Assembly (NCBI GenBank): GCA_016184365.1
Contig: JACPCW010000071.1
Coordinates: 18,363-82,362 of the forward strand
DNA from: Candidatus Rokuibacteriota bacterium
GTDB lineage: Bacteria; Methylomirabilota; Methylomirabilia; Rokubacteriales; CSP1-6
DNA length: 64,000 nucleotides
Direction: 5' to 3'
Each line of letters opens with the position of its first letter. Within the stretch, counting starts at the first letter, position 1. Under the pieces are notes generated by a model. The model saw only the letters and a program-made list of their open reading frames with translations, had not been told where the DNA came from and made no database searches. Below, in pieces: positions 16,714-25,157 of the stretch. A program made the position numbers and the translations under genes.

Positions 16714-18275
16714 TGGACTTTCTCTCCCTCGTGCTCGCCAGTGCCGAGCGCGTGCCGATGAAGACGGCGGTCGTCGTCGGGGGCGCGAGCATCTCGTACC
16801 GGACGCTCGTCGACCGTGCCTTCCGTCTCGCCGCGGGGCTCCGGCGCGCCGGCGTCGCGCGCGGCGACGCGGTGGGCATCTATCTCCACGACTGTCGGGA
16901 ATGGATCGAGACGTTCCTCGCCGCGTCGCTCGCCGGCGCCTGGCCGGTGCCCATCAATTACCGGTATGGCGGCCGCGAGGTCTCGCACATCGTGCGCGAC
17001 GCCAGTCTCCGCGCGCTCGTCTACGAGCCGGCGCTCGCGGCAGCGATCGACGCCACCGCGCGCGGCAACGTCATCGCGATCGCCGTCGACGGCGGCGACG
17101 GGACTCGCGACGACGCGATCCCGTATTCCGTGCTGGCCGGCGAGACGCCGATGCCCTCCGAGCCGTCGGCGAGCCCGCTCGACGTGCACTGCATCGCCTA
17201 TACCTCCGGCACGACCGGCCTGCCGAAAGGTGCGCTCTGCACGCACGCGAACACGGTCCTCGGTCACTGGACCGCGGCGCTCTACTGGGGGCTCGTCGAG
17301 AGCGACCGCTTTCTCATCGCTTCGCCGCTCTGCCACCGGGTCGGGCTCGGCCGCCTGATGAACGCGCTTGCGCTCGGCGCGACGTGCGAGCTGCCGCCGC
17401 GCTTCGATGCGGACGATGTCCTGCGCCGGCTGACCGAGACGCCCGTGACCGTGATCAGCCTGGTGCCCACGATGGCGCGGATGATCGCGGCGGCCGCCGG
17501 CGGCCGGCAATTCCCGGACGCGGCACTTCGAAGCATCGTTCTCACCGGCGAGGCGCTGCCCGAGACGACGCGCGCGGCCGTGATCCGGATGTTTCCGCGG
17601 GCGCGCTGCGTGAGCTATTTCGCGAGCACCGAATGCGGCGTGGTGTCGGTGCTGGACCCCGAGCACCAGCTGACCCACGGGCGCTCCGTTGGCCGCCCCG
17701 TCGCCGGTGTTCGCGTCCGCATCCGGGACGACAGCGGCGCCTGGGTCGCGGTCGGCGAGGTCGGCGAGATCTGCATCAAGTCCGGCGAGCCCGGGATGGG
17801 GTCCGTCTTCCGCGGCTACGTCGGCATCGGACGGTCCGAGGATCTGTTCGTCGATGGCTGGTTCAGAACCGGCGATGTCGGTCGCGTCGACGAGGACGGC
17901 TTTCTCTACATCGTCGACCGGCAGAAGGACATGGTGATCTCCGGTGGCCTCAACATCGCATCGAAGGAGGTCGAGGAGGTGCTGCTGAGCCACCCCGGTG
18001 TCCGCGAGGCAGCCGTCGTCGCGGCGCCGGACGACACCTACGGCGAAGCCGTCGTGGCGTACGTGGTGCCCGCCACCGCCGGGGCGGTCTCCGCGCCGGA
18101 GCTGATCGCGCACTGCCGCGCCCGGATGGCCGGCTACAAGAAGCCGCGCGCGGTCGTCTTCGTCGACGACCTGCCGCGGAACGCGGTCGGGAAAGTCCTC
18201 AAGGCCGAGCTGCGCCGGCGGGCCGCCGAAGGCGCCGCGAAGCCTGGCACTGCTCACGTGACTCAAGGAGACTGA
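16713..18275 (+). CDS. AMP-dependent acyl-CoA synthetase/ligase
   Basis: 520 residues, ANL superfamily. The phosphate-binding loop is YTSGTTGLPKGALCTHAN near residue 165; the A5 motif YFASTECGVV lies near residue 310; DGWFRTGDVGRVDEDGFLYI carries the conserved ATP-binding aspartate; and the C-terminal lysine is in RNAVGKVLKAEL. The enzyme makes an acyl-AMP and then the acyl-CoA. It overlaps the FadR-type regulator gene and precedes an ABC binding-protein gene by 4 bases, suggesting the imported compound is activated here. Chain length or aromatic specificity cannot be read by eye. Confidence 0.95.
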   Translation: MDFLSLVLASAERVPMKTAVVVGGASISYRTLVDRAFRLAAGLRRAGVARGDAVGIYLHDCREWIETFLAASLAGAWPVPINYRYGGREVSHIVRDASLRALVYEPALAAAIDATARGNVIAIAVDGGDGTRDDAIPYSVLAGETPMPSEPSASPLDVHCIAYTSGTTGLPKGALCTHANTVLGHWTAALYWGLVESDRFLIASPLCHRVGLGRLMNALALGATCELPPRFDADDVLRRLTETPVTVISLVPTMARMIAAAAGGRQFPDAALRSIVLTGEALPETTRAAVIRMFPRARCVSYFASTECGVVSVLDPEHQLTHGRSVGRPVAGVRVRIRDDSGAWVAVGEVGEICIKSGEPGMGSVFRGYVGIGRSEDLFVDGWFRTGDVGRVDEDGFLYIVDRQKDMVISGGLNIASKEVEEVLLSHPGVREAAVVAAPDDTYGEAVVAYVVPATAGAVSAPELIAHCRARMAGYKKPRAVVFVDDLPRNAVGKVLKAELRRRAAEGAAKPGTAHVTQGD

Positions 18276-18279
18276 TGAC

Positions 18280-19281
18280 ATGCGCCACCTCGGGACTCGG
18301 TTGGGAATCGTGGTCGTCCTCCTCACGTTCTGCGCCATGACCGTCGGCGGTCTGCCGTCGCTCGCCTCCGGCCAGCAGCTCATCGAGGTCAAGTCGCCGT
18401 TGCTGACCGGTGCGCTCGGCCAGTTCCTGATCCGGTACATCACCGCCAAGGGCATCGACCGGAAGCACGGCGTCGCGATCGACGACACCAAGGCGTTCGC
18501 CAGCGTCGCGACGTACTACCAGGAGATGTTTCAGGGCAACGCCGATCTCGCGCTCGGCACCTGGGACTCCTTCGCCGATCGCCATCTCGCCGGCGTGCCG
18601 ATACAGATGGTATGCACGCTGACCCGCTCGGACATCGCCATGGTGATCGTGGACGACGGGGCCGGGATCCAGAAGATCGCCGATCTCAAGGGCAAGACGC
18701 TCGCCGTGCCGACCGGCACGGGCACCTACCGGATGGCGAACGTGTTCTTCCGCGAGTTCTACAAGCTCGAGTTCAACAAGGACATCAACATCCTGAACGT
18801 GCCGAACCCGTCGGTCGGCGCCCAGTACGTCGGCGTCAAGCGCGCGGACGCGGCGCTGGGCTGGGAGCCCGCGGTCAGCGTCGCGATGCACCGGGCCAAG
18901 AACATCCGCGTGCTGGCGACGATGGAAGAGATCTTCAAGTCGAACACCGGGCACTCGCTCTACTACTTCGCGGTCGCGATGCGGACCGAGAAGCTGCGCG
19001 CCCACCCGGGCCTCGGACGCAAGATCGCCACGATCTTCGCGGACGGCGCGCGCGAGATCGCAGCGAATCCGGAGGAGGCGCTCACGCTGGCCGCGAAGAC
19101 CATCGAGGTCGACAAGGCCGCGCTGGTCGCCGGCATCCAGAGCGGCCGGCTCAAGTTCGAGGTGCGAGCGGCGGACGATCCCGTCGCCGTACGCGACATG
19201 CGTTACCAGCTCGACTTCATGACGAAGCACGGCGTGTTCAAGGCCCCGGTGCCCGACACGTATCTCTACAACTTCCAGTAG
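18280..19281 (+). CDS. ABC transporter substrate-binding protein, NitT/TauT (NMT1/SsuA-like) type
   Basis: 333 residues with an N-terminal signal peptide (GIVVVLLTFCAMTVGG ending near ASGQQ), so periplasmic. The mature domain follows the SsuA/TauA/NMT1 pattern: MFQGNADLALGTWDSFADRH, IADLKGKTLAVPTGTGTYRM and ADAALGWEPAVSVAMHRAKN. These proteins bind sulfonates, nitrate, pyrimidine precursors or other small anions. AAGGAG lies upstream of the ATG. The permease gene follows 3 bases after the stop; no ATPase gene is adjacent. Confidence 0.9.
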   Translation: MRHLGTRLGIVVVLLTFCAMTVGGLPSLASGQQLIEVKSPLLTGALGQFLIRYITAKGIDRKHGVAIDDTKAFASVATYYQEMFQGNADLALGTWDSFADRHLAGVPIQMVCTLTRSDIAMVIVDDGAGIQKIADLKGKTLAVPTGTGTYRMANVFFREFYKLEFNKDINILNVPNPSVGAQYVGVKRADAALGWEPAVSVAMHRAKNIRVLATMEEIFKSNTGHSLYYFAVAMRTEKLRAHPGLGRKIATIFADGAREIAANPEEALTLAAKTIEVDKAALVAGIQSGRLKFEVRAADDPVAVRDMRYQLDFMTKHGVFKAPVPDTYLYNFQ

Positions 19282-19284
19282 GTC

Positions 19285-20043
19285 ATGGCGACCGAGCCAG
19301 CCGGTCGCGGGCCGACGCTGATCGTCACCGCCGTGATCTTCGCGGCGCTCGGTGTGACGAGCCTGTTCACGCCCGACTACATCATCCCGAGCCCTCGCCA
19401 GATGGCGACCGCCATCGTCGAGCTGCTCACGGGACAGTCGCGCGACCTCGCGATCACCGCGGCCCGCCTGGCCGCGGGGGTCGTCGCGGCGCTCGTCCTC
19501 GGCTCGGCGCTCGGCGGCCTCATGGGTGTCGCGCGGCCGGTCGCGCGGTACGGCAAGTCACTGCTGTTCATCCTCTCCGGCGTGCCGGCGCTCAGCTGGA
19601 TGCTGCTCGCGGTGCTGTGGTTCCGCGACACCGAGACGCGGATCTTCTTCATCCTGTTCATCGTCGTCATGCCGTTCTACGCGCTGAACGTGTACGAGGG
19701 CATCCAGGCGCTGCCGCGCGACTGGACCGAGATGCTCGAGGTCTTCCGGCCGACGCGCCGCGAGGTGTTCCGGCTGCTCATCGTGCCGCACATCGTCCCG
19801 TACATCATCCTGACGACGAAGTCGGTCTCCGGCTACGCGATCCGCATGATCGTGTTCGCCGAGCTCATCGGCGCGGCGGTCGGCGTCGGCGCGCGGCTGG
19901 CGCAGGCGCAGGGCATGTTCCGCATCGACCGGGTCTTCGCGTGGACCATCCTGCTCGTGATCCTGAACTTCGCGCTCCAGGCCGCGATCGATCTCATCGA
20001 GCGGCGGATGCTGGCGTGGCGGCCGGCGGTGGAGATCCGCTGA
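19285..20043 (+). CDS. ABC transporter permease, SsuC/TauC-like
   Basis: 252 residues with six predicted helices. It opens with one helix and SPRQMATAIVELLTGQ, then the characteristic VVAALVLGSALGGLMGV (the G..LG...G pattern after helix two) and the BPD-transporter loop EGIQALPRDWTEMLEVFRPT. It is the only permease with the preceding binding protein, which is normal for this type (homodimer). The expected ATP-binding subunit is missing; after the stop comes a 275-base non-coding region with a long inverted repeat and then an amidohydrolase gene. Confidence 0.9.
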   Translation: MATEPAGRGPTLIVTAVIFAALGVTSLFTPDYIIPSPRQMATAIVELLTGQSRDLAITAARLAAGVVAALVLGSALGGLMGVARPVARYGKSLLFILSGVPALSWMLLAVLWFRDTETRIFFILFIVVMPFYALNVYEGIQALPRDWTEMLEVFRPTRREVFRLLIVPHIVPYIILTTKSVSGYAIRMIVFAELIGAAVGVGARLAQAQGMFRIDRVFAWTILLVILNFALQAAIDLIERRMLAWRPAVEIR

Positions 20044-20051
20044 TGATCCTC

Positions 20052-20272
20052 GCGGAACTGGTCGACGGCCCCGCCCACGGCGGCCGCGACGGACTCGCCT
20101 GTACGCCGGTGCTCGTTCCGGGGCGTGACGAGCGCGACCTCCCATCCCCCAGCGGGGGCCGCGCGAGGGCCGTCGATCCGCGAGCCGCGCTCGCCCCGCA
20201 CCGGAACGAGCCCGGCGACGACGGCTCGCCCGCAGCGGCCGCCGTGGGCGGGACCGTCAACCAATTCCGCGG
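20052..20272. repeat. Long imperfect inverted repeat (about 220 bases)
   Basis: The two ends of this intergenic region are near-exact reverse complements. The left arm begins CGCGGAACTGGTCGACGG and the right arm, read on the minus strand, begins CGCGGAATTGGTTGACGG; over the first 37 bases I count about 34 matches, including CGCCCACGGCGGCCGC, and similarity returns further in at GCTCGTTCCGG. Near the centre is CCCCCAGCGGGGG, a short hairpin. The arms could fold into one long stem. Because both strands read a similar peptide (AELVDGPAHGGR), it might be mistaken for a gene; no start or codon pattern supports that. It may be a palindromic mobile unit or an mRNA-stabilising hairpin at the end of the importer genes. 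Confidence 0.75.
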
Positions 20273-20317
20273 GGTTCGTTAAGCGTGTAGGCTGCGGGGG
20301 CAAAAAGGGAGCGTGCC

Positions 20318-21466
20318 ATGACGGATCGGCTCATCTCCGGCGACAACCACATCGACCTGACGTACTGCCCGCCCGATCTGTGGTCGTCCCAGGCCCCCGC
20401 GAAGTGGAAGCTGGTCGCTCCGCGCGTCGAAGAGCTGGAGGACGGGCTGCACTGGTTCACCGACGCGATCGATCGCGGCATGTGGAACGGCGTCGGTCCC
20501 GGCTTTCTGAAATACACGAAGGGCATGTTCGGCCACATCGACGAGATGAAGGACTTCGGCTTCGAGTGGGACTACCGCCCCGGCGCGAAGCCGCGCCCGA
20601 CGACGCCGGAGCTGCGGCTCGCCGACCTCGATCGCGACGGACTCGAGGCGGAGATCATCTACGGCTGCCTGATGATCAACGACATCATCAACGACGCCGG
20701 GCTGCGCTCGTGGGCCGACAAGGCCTACAACGACTGGGCTGCGGATTTCGCGAAGCGCGCCGATCCGAACCGCGTGTTCCCGCTCGCGATCATTCCGAAC
20801 ACCGATCCGGTCGACGCGGCCGCGGAAGTGCGGCGCTGCGCGAAGATGGGGCTCCGCGGCGGCGATCTCGCGTTCAAGCGCATGTCGCCGCCCCTCTACC
20901 ATCACGGCTGGTATCCGCTCTGGGAAGCGGCCGCCGAGTGCCATTTCCCGATCTCCTTCCACTCGACGGGCTTCAAGGCGCTGCGCGCGCCGGACACGCC
21001 CGAGATGGAAAAGGAGTTCATGACGCAGTGGCGCCTGGTGCGCTCGTCGCTCTTCCAGCTCGACACGATGGAAGTGCTCGTGTCGCTCATCGCGTCGGGC
21101 GCGTGCGAGAAGTATCCCGACTTCAAATTCGTGCTCGGCGAGTCCGGCGTGACGTGGCTGCCGTACGTGTTCGACCGGCTCGACACCGAATACGGAGACC
21201 GGGCGCGCTCGCTGAACTTCTCGCTGAAGCCGAGCGACTACTTCCGCCGCCAGGGCTTCGTGACGTATCAACAAGATCAGTACCTCGAGCCGATCATTCC
21301 GCTGATCGGCGAGGACAACATCATCTGGGGCGCGGACTATCCGCACCCGGACTGCGTGTGGCCGGAGTCGCGCAAGACGCTCGAGAAGAACCTCGGCGGG
21401 CTGCCGGAGCGCGTGCGCCGGAAGATCACGTACGACAACGTCGTGAAGCTCTACGGCCTGCGGTGA
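20318..21466 (+). CDS. Amidohydrolase family protein (metal-dependent, ACMSD-like)
   Basis: 382 residues. It begins with SGDNHIDLTYCPPDLW, giving the D-x-H metal motif (H.H-like NHID) at the end of strand one, and contains FHSTG (a His of strand five region), FVLGESGVTWLPYVFDRL and WGADYPHPDC, the conserved terminal aspartate segment (S/GADYPH). This is the amidohydrolase-2 group, which includes decarboxylases and hydrolases of aromatic and carboxylated substrates. AAGGGAG precedes the ATG. It lies between an importer and a CoA-transferase, so it may act on the imported compound or its CoA-free product. Specific reaction unknown. Confidence 0.9.
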   Translation: MTDRLISGDNHIDLTYCPPDLWSSQAPAKWKLVAPRVEELEDGLHWFTDAIDRGMWNGVGPGFLKYTKGMFGHIDEMKDFGFEWDYRPGAKPRPTTPELRLADLDRDGLEAEIIYGCLMINDIINDAGLRSWADKAYNDWAADFAKRADPNRVFPLAIIPNTDPVDAAAEVRRCAKMGLRGGDLAFKRMSPPLYHHGWYPLWEAAAECHFPISFHSTGFKALRAPDTPEMEKEFMTQWRLVRSSLFQLDTMEVLVSLIASGACEKYPDFKFVLGESGVTWLPYVFDRLDTEYGDRARSLNFSLKPSDYFRRQGFVTYQQDQYLEPIIPLIGEDNIIWGADYPHPDCVWPESRKTLEKNLGGLPERVRRKITYDNVVKLYGLR

Positions 21467-21482
21467 CAACCGGGGAGAACGC

Positions 21483-22667
21483 ATGAGCGAGGTACTCGCG
21501 GGGGTCCGTGTGCTCGACTTCGGGCGTTACATCGCCGGGCCGTACTGCGCCGCGCTGCTCGGGGACCTGGGCGCCGACGTCATCCGCATCGAGCGGCGCG
21601 GCGGCGGCGAGGACCGCACGGTCGCGCCGATCGGCGACGACGACGTCGGCGCGATGTTCGTGGTGATGAACCGCAACAAGCGCGGGATGACGCTCGACCC
21701 GGCGGCGCCGGACGGGCGCGCGATCGTGAAGAAGCTCATCGCGACGGCGGACGTGGTCGTCGCGAACCTGCCGCCCGACGTGCTGCGATCGCTCGAGCTC
21801 GACCTGGACAGTCTCCGGCGCGTGAAGCCGGACATCATCCTGACGACGGTGACGGCGTTCGGCGCCGGCGGCCCGTGGAGCCACAAGCACGGCTTCGACG
21901 GCGTGGCGCAGGCGATGTGCGGCTCGGCGTATCTCACGGGCACCCCGGACCAGCCGATGCGCGCGGCGGTGGCGTGGGTCGACTGCGGCACCGCGTCGCT
22001 GGCCGCGCTCGGCACGCTCGCCGCGCTGATGGAACGCCAGAAGACCGGCCGCGGCCAGAAGGTCGAGGGCGCGCTGTTGCGCACCGCCGTGGCCTACAAC
22101 AACCCCACGCTCGTCGAGCAGCAGGCGATCAAGGCCGACCGCGTGGCGACGATGAACCGCGGCCAGACGTCGGCGCCGTCGGACATCCTCCGCACGAAGG
22201 ACGGCTGGATCATCGTGTACGCGATCGGCAACCCGATGTATCGCCGCTGGGCGAGGCTCATGGGCGAGGCGCACTGGCTGACCGATCCGCGTTTCAAGGA
22301 CGACCGCACGCGCGGCGACCACGGCGAGATCATCAGCACGCGGATGGCGGAGTGGTGCGCGCAGCGCACCACGGCGCAGGCGCTCGCGGAGTGCGACGCG
22401 GCGAAGGTGCCGGCGGCGCCGCTCTACTCGCCGCAGGAAGCGCTCGAGGACGCGCACATCCGTCAGGCGGGATTGCTCGTGGATCGCGAGTATCCCGGTC
22501 TGTCACGCCCGGCGCCGATCGCGCCGACGCCGGTCGATCTCTCCGAGACGCCCGGGACGTATCGTCGGGCCGCGCCGAAGCTCGGCGAGCACACCGACGA
22601 GATCCTGCGCGAGCTCGGCTACGACGCGGCGACGATCGCGGAGCTGCGGCGGAAAGAAGTCGTCTAG
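21483..22667 (+). CDS. CaiB/BaiF family CoA-transferase (class III)
   Basis: 394 residues. Opening LAGVRVLDFGRYIAGPYCAA, then LLGDLGADVIRIERRGGGED, and MNRNKRGMTLDPAAPDG match the family well. DVVVANLPPDVLRSLELDLD is the D..V.N..P......G.D signature, and the catalytic aspartate is visible in VAWVDCGTASLAALGTLAAL. It follows the amidohydrolase by 16 bases with GGGGAGAA upstream of the ATG. Its stop overlaps the stop of the convergent Uma2 gene by 4 bases. It is the third CaiB-type gene of the window and closes the plus-strand catabolic cluster. Confidence 0.93.
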   Translation: MSEVLAGVRVLDFGRYIAGPYCAALLGDLGADVIRIERRGGGEDRTVAPIGDDDVGAMFVVMNRNKRGMTLDPAAPDGRAIVKKLIATADVVVANLPPDVLRSLELDLDSLRRVKPDIILTTVTAFGAGGPWSHKHGFDGVAQAMCGSAYLTGTPDQPMRAAVAWVDCGTASLAALGTLAALMERQKTGRGQKVEGALLRTAVAYNNPTLVEQQAIKADRVATMNRGQTSAPSDILRTKDGWIIVYAIGNPMYRRWARLMGEAHWLTDPRFKDDRTRGDHGEIISTRMAEWCAQRTTAQALAECDAAKVPAAPLYSPQEALEDAHIRQAGLLVDREYPGLSRPAPIAPTPVDLSETPGTYRRAAPKLGEHTDEILRELGYDAATIAELRRKEVV

Positions 22668-23245
22668 CGAGGCGGCAGGAGCGACGCGACCGCGACGGAG
22701 ATCGCCGGGATCGCGAGCGGTGTCACTCGCGCCGGCGGCGAGAGCGTCTCGGCCGAACGGTAGCGCCAGCCCCATGACGCGTCGGGGTCGGGGCCCGGTT
22801 CCCGGTAGATCTCGAGCACGCGGTCGACGAGATTCACGATCCAGTAGTCCTCGATGCCGGCGCGCGCGTAGAAGCTCGCCTTGGCGACACGGTCGAAGGC
22901 GAGGCTCGAGTGGGCCACCTCGATCGTGAGCGCCGGCGGCGGCGGGTGGGCGATCTGATAATCGCGGTGCGAGCCGGGTACGACGGCGATGTCGGGCTCG
23001 GGCTCGGATTCGTCATCGAGCGCGACGGGTTTCTCCTCGCGCACGATCCAGCCCGCCGGCAGCACCGCCCTGAGCGCGTCGGCGACGGCGCCGATCGCGG
23101 AGGCGTGATACGGCCCCTGCGGCTCGGCCACGATGAGCTGGCCACCGAGCAATTCCAGCGGCTCCCCGTCGAACACTCCACGTTCGACGAGCTCTTCGTA
23201 CTCGGCGCGTGTCCACCGGCGGACGCTGAATGGCGCCTGCTTCAT
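22664..23245 (-). CDS. Uma2 family endonuclease-like protein (PD-(D/E)xK fold)
   Basis: 193 residues. The family pattern is clear: RRWTRAEYEELVERGVFDGE and PLELLGGQLIVAEPQGPYHA, with the E...G....P.G..H motif, then EPDIAVVPGSHRDY (EPD.AV core with the catalytic aspartate), ALTIEVAHSSLAFDRVAKAS (the IEV..SS...D...K signature) and YARAGIEDYWIVNLVDRVLE. Uma2 proteins belong to the restriction-endonuclease-like superfamily and often occur in many copies per genome, with unknown function. An internally deleted copy lies directly upstream. The gene converges on the CoA-transferase. Confidence 0.93.
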   Translation of the reverse strand: MKQAPFSVRRWTRAEYEELVERGVFDGEPLELLGGQLIVAEPQGPYHASAIGAVADALRAVLPAGWIVREEKPVALDDESEPEPDIAVVPGSHRDYQIAHPPPPALTIEVAHSSLAFDRVAKASFYARAGIEDYWIVNLVDRVLEIYREPGPDPDASWGWRYRSAETLSPPARVTPLAIPAISVAVASLLPPR

Positions 23246-23248
23246 TGC

Positions 23249-23500
23249 CTAGCGCGGCCGCGTCGGGAGCAGGGATGCGACCGCGAGCCTCCTGCCCGGA
23301 AACGCGACGGGCACGACGTCTGCCTCGCGCGATAGCCTCTCGACCGAACGATATCGCCAGCATCGAGGGCTACGGGCGCCTGGACGCGCACGATCCACTC
23401 GGGCGGCACGATCGTCCGTACGGCGTCTGTGACACGGCCGATGCTGGATGCGTGACACGGGCCGTGAGGCTCGGCGACGATGAGGAGCTGGCCGCGCTTG
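23249..23500 (-). pseudogene. Decayed Uma2 copy with internal deletion
   Basis: Reading the minus strand, one frame gives GQLLIVAEPHGPCHASSIGR then VRTIVPPEWIVRVQAPVALD, matching residues 35-80 of the intact neighbouring Uma2 protein; a second frame then gives WRYRSVERLSREADVVPVAF and VASLLPTRPR, matching its last 35 residues (WRYRSAETLSPP, VASLLPPR). The N-terminus and about 80 central residues, including the EPD core, are gone and the halves are out of frame, with the junction near 23358. It is a tandem duplicate that has decayed. Confidence 0.85.
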
Positions 23501-23559
23501 CTTCATATCTCGACGGTAACGAGACGTCGAGGCGCCGTCAACGCCGCGAAAGCGATACG

Positions 23560-23910
23560 CTACTTCAGCGGCACGAAGATCGACACGCGCGCCTCCGGCC
23601 CGACCTCGCGCGTCGCGTGGCCCTGGCCGGTGAGGTCCTCCGCGATCAGGATGTCGCCCGCGCCGAGCCGCCGCACCGTGCCGTCGCCGATCTCGATGTC
23701 GGTCGCGCCGGTGAGCGTGAAGACCGCGTAGCGGCCGGGCGCGTGGTGCCACGGATTCGAGCGCGTCGGCGCGAAGCGCCGGACCATGATGCCGGTGCCG
23801 GGGATCAGCTCGGCGATCTCCGACGTCGCGTCCTGCCGCTCGAAGCGCGGCTCGACGTCCTCGAAGTGCGACGCGCCGTCCGATCCGGTGTAGACGCGGA
23901 AGATCGCCAT
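23560..23910 (-). CDS. Cupin-domain protein
   Basis: 116 residues, a single cupin barrel. Motif 1 is represented by NPWHHAPGRYAVFTLTG (a metal-site-like HH and the conserved G.Y/F...G), motif 2 by LGAGDILIAEDLTGQGH (G.GD.......GH). The pair of histidines and the terminal histidine could bind a metal. Such small cupins are often sugar or organic-acid binding or dioxygenase-like; the function here is not predictable. Its ATG is 4 bases from the end of the nucleotidyltransferase gene upstream, so it is probably co-transcribed with it. Confidence 0.8.
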   Translation of the reverse strand: MAIFRVYTGSDGASHFEDVEPRFERQDATSEIAELIPGTGIMVRRFAPTRSNPWHHAPGRYAVFTLTGATDIEIGDGTVRRLGAGDILIAEDLTGQGHATREVGPEARVSIFVPLK

Positions 23911-23913
23911 TCC

Positions 23914-24483
23914 TCACCCTCCTGACAGGTATGCGGAGATCCACATGTCGAGCGTCCGTTCGTGCTGCGCCGGATCGCCCACGACGACCGGGCGCAGCTC
24001 CCTACGATACCGCGCTCGGAGCATGGCCGGATCGAGTCTGGCGATCTGCGCGAGGTAGGCAACATCCTCACGGTCGACCGGGTGATTGCGCGTCAGCTTC
24101 GACAGGACGAGATCGTGAACTTCGAGCTCGAACAACCGAAGCCGTTCGAATCGATCGGCAAAGAGCGGCGTGAGCCGATCGGTATACGACTCCGGAACGC
24201 TCGCGACGCCGACATGCTGAAAGTACACGCCGTGCCGCCGTGCGAGCGCCGACGCTCGACCGGCCATTCGTTCGAGGATGGCGAGCGCAGTACGTGGAAC
24301 GATCTCGACGTAGTCGACGTCGCTCGTCGGACGAGGCAGGCGGTAGCGGACCGCGAGGACGAACCCGCCGAGACAGTGCAGCTCGACCCGGCGCGGCAGT
24401 CGCCGATCGACATCGGCGAGGAAGTCCCGCCACGGCGGACGGAGCTCAGGCGATGTGCCGGAGGGAAGCCGCGGTCCAGTCAG
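23914..24483 (-). CDS. DUF6036-like nucleotidyltransferase-fold protein (putative toxin-antitoxin component)
   Basis: About 189 codons are open; no ATG, GTG or TTG is found at the front, so the true start is unresolved (the first in-frame ATG at 24267 would lose the core). The reading includes PPWRDFLADVDRRLPRRVEL, HCLGGFVLAVRYRLPRPTSD followed by VDYVEIVPR, the nucleotidyltransferase G-G and D-x-D-like pattern of DUF6036 proteins, and ends with LVLSKLTRNHPVDREDVAYL, also typical. It overlaps the end of the upstream HTH gene by about 38 bases, which implies coupled expression. HTH plus nucleotidyltransferase-fold pairs are often TA or abortive-infection modules. The role as a toxin is inference. 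Confidence 0.7.
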   Translation of the reverse strand: MTGPRLPSGTSPELRPPWRDFLADVDRRLPRRVELHCLGGFVLAVRYRLPRPTSDVDYVEIVPRTALAILERMAGRASALARRHGVYFQHVGVASVPESYTDRLTPLFADRFERLRLFELEVHDLVLSKLTRNHPVDREDVAYLAQIARLDPAMLRARYRRELRPVVVGDPAQHERTLDMWISAYLSGG

Positions 24484-25114
24484 TGAGCAGGTTCCAGCGC
24501 CGAGCCTCCGCGGATCGATGTGCGGCCAGCCACAGGCGCTCCGCCGGCGGCAGCGACGCCTGACACAGCGTGTCCTCGCGGGCGAGGCGACCGGGATCCA
24601 GCGTCGCTTCCAGCGCGTGCAGGGTCCGTGCGCGTGTCTTCGGACCGCGGCGCTCGGCGACCTGGCGTGCCAGCGTCACGACGAAGCCCAGACGGTTCTG
24701 CAGATCGCGAACCCGAGCTTCGCGCGCCAGCCACGCCACGTCCACCGTGCGAGCGTTGAGCAGCAGCCAGGGCAGGGCCTCGACCACGCGCGATTCGAGA
24801 TCGTCCTGCGCCAGCGCGGTCAGCAGCACCGCGGAGGCATTCGGTGGCCGCCGGTGGCGCGGCCGGAGGTAGGCGAATCCAGGGTATCCGAGCGCGGCGA
24901 GATCGCGCGCAAGCCGGTCGGGTGCGACGCGCCTCGCGGCGGTTGCACGCGGTGACGCTCGGTAAAGGTTGGCGACGCGCCTGGCAACCGGGGGCGTCAG
25001 CGCTCGTGTGCCGGCCTCGAGCATGGCCAGGTATGACTGGGAAACGCCGAGCCGCTCGGCGGCTCGGGCCTGCGTCAGGCGCTTCGCGAGCCGGGCGCCA
25101 CGGAGGTCGTGCAC
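24446..25114 (-). CDS. HTH (XRE-type) protein, partner of the nucleotidyltransferase
   Basis: 222 residues starting at GTG. Residues 1-55 form a Cro/C1-type helix-turn-helix: RGARLAKRLTQARAAERLGV then SQSYLAMLEAGTRALTPPVA. The rest is a helical domain with VVEALPWLLLNARTVDVAWL and LGFVVTLARQVAERRG, which I do not recognise as a separate named family, though the same HTH-plus-helical layout is common upstream of nucleotidyltransferase-type genes. A perfect 9-base inverted repeat lies about 10 bases upstream of the start, so autoregulation is likely. I infer the antitoxin or repressor role in a two-gene module. Confidence 0.8.
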   Translation of the reverse strand: MHDLRGARLAKRLTQARAAERLGVSQSYLAMLEAGTRALTPPVARRVANLYRASPRATAARRVAPDRLARDLAALGYPGFAYLRPRHRRPPNASAVLLTALAQDDLESRVVEALPWLLLNARTVDVAWLAREARVRDLQNRLGFVVTLARQVAERRGPKTRARTLHALEATLDPGRLAREDTLCQASLPPAERLWLAAHRSAEARRWNLLTDWTAASLRHIA

Positions 25115-25123
25115 GGACGGCAG

Positions 25124-25146
25124 AATATCACACGATCTGTGATATT
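25124..25146. promoter_or_regulatory. Perfect palindromic operator upstream of the HTH gene
   Basis: AATATCACA and TGTGATATT are exact inverted repeats with a 5-base spacer. The site is AT-rich in a GC-rich setting and sits 10 bases before the GTG of the HTH gene, the usual place of an autorepression operator. It also lies just past the end of the gamma-glutamyltransferase gene. Confidence 0.8.
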
Positions 25147-25157
25147 ACGTCGCGGGG

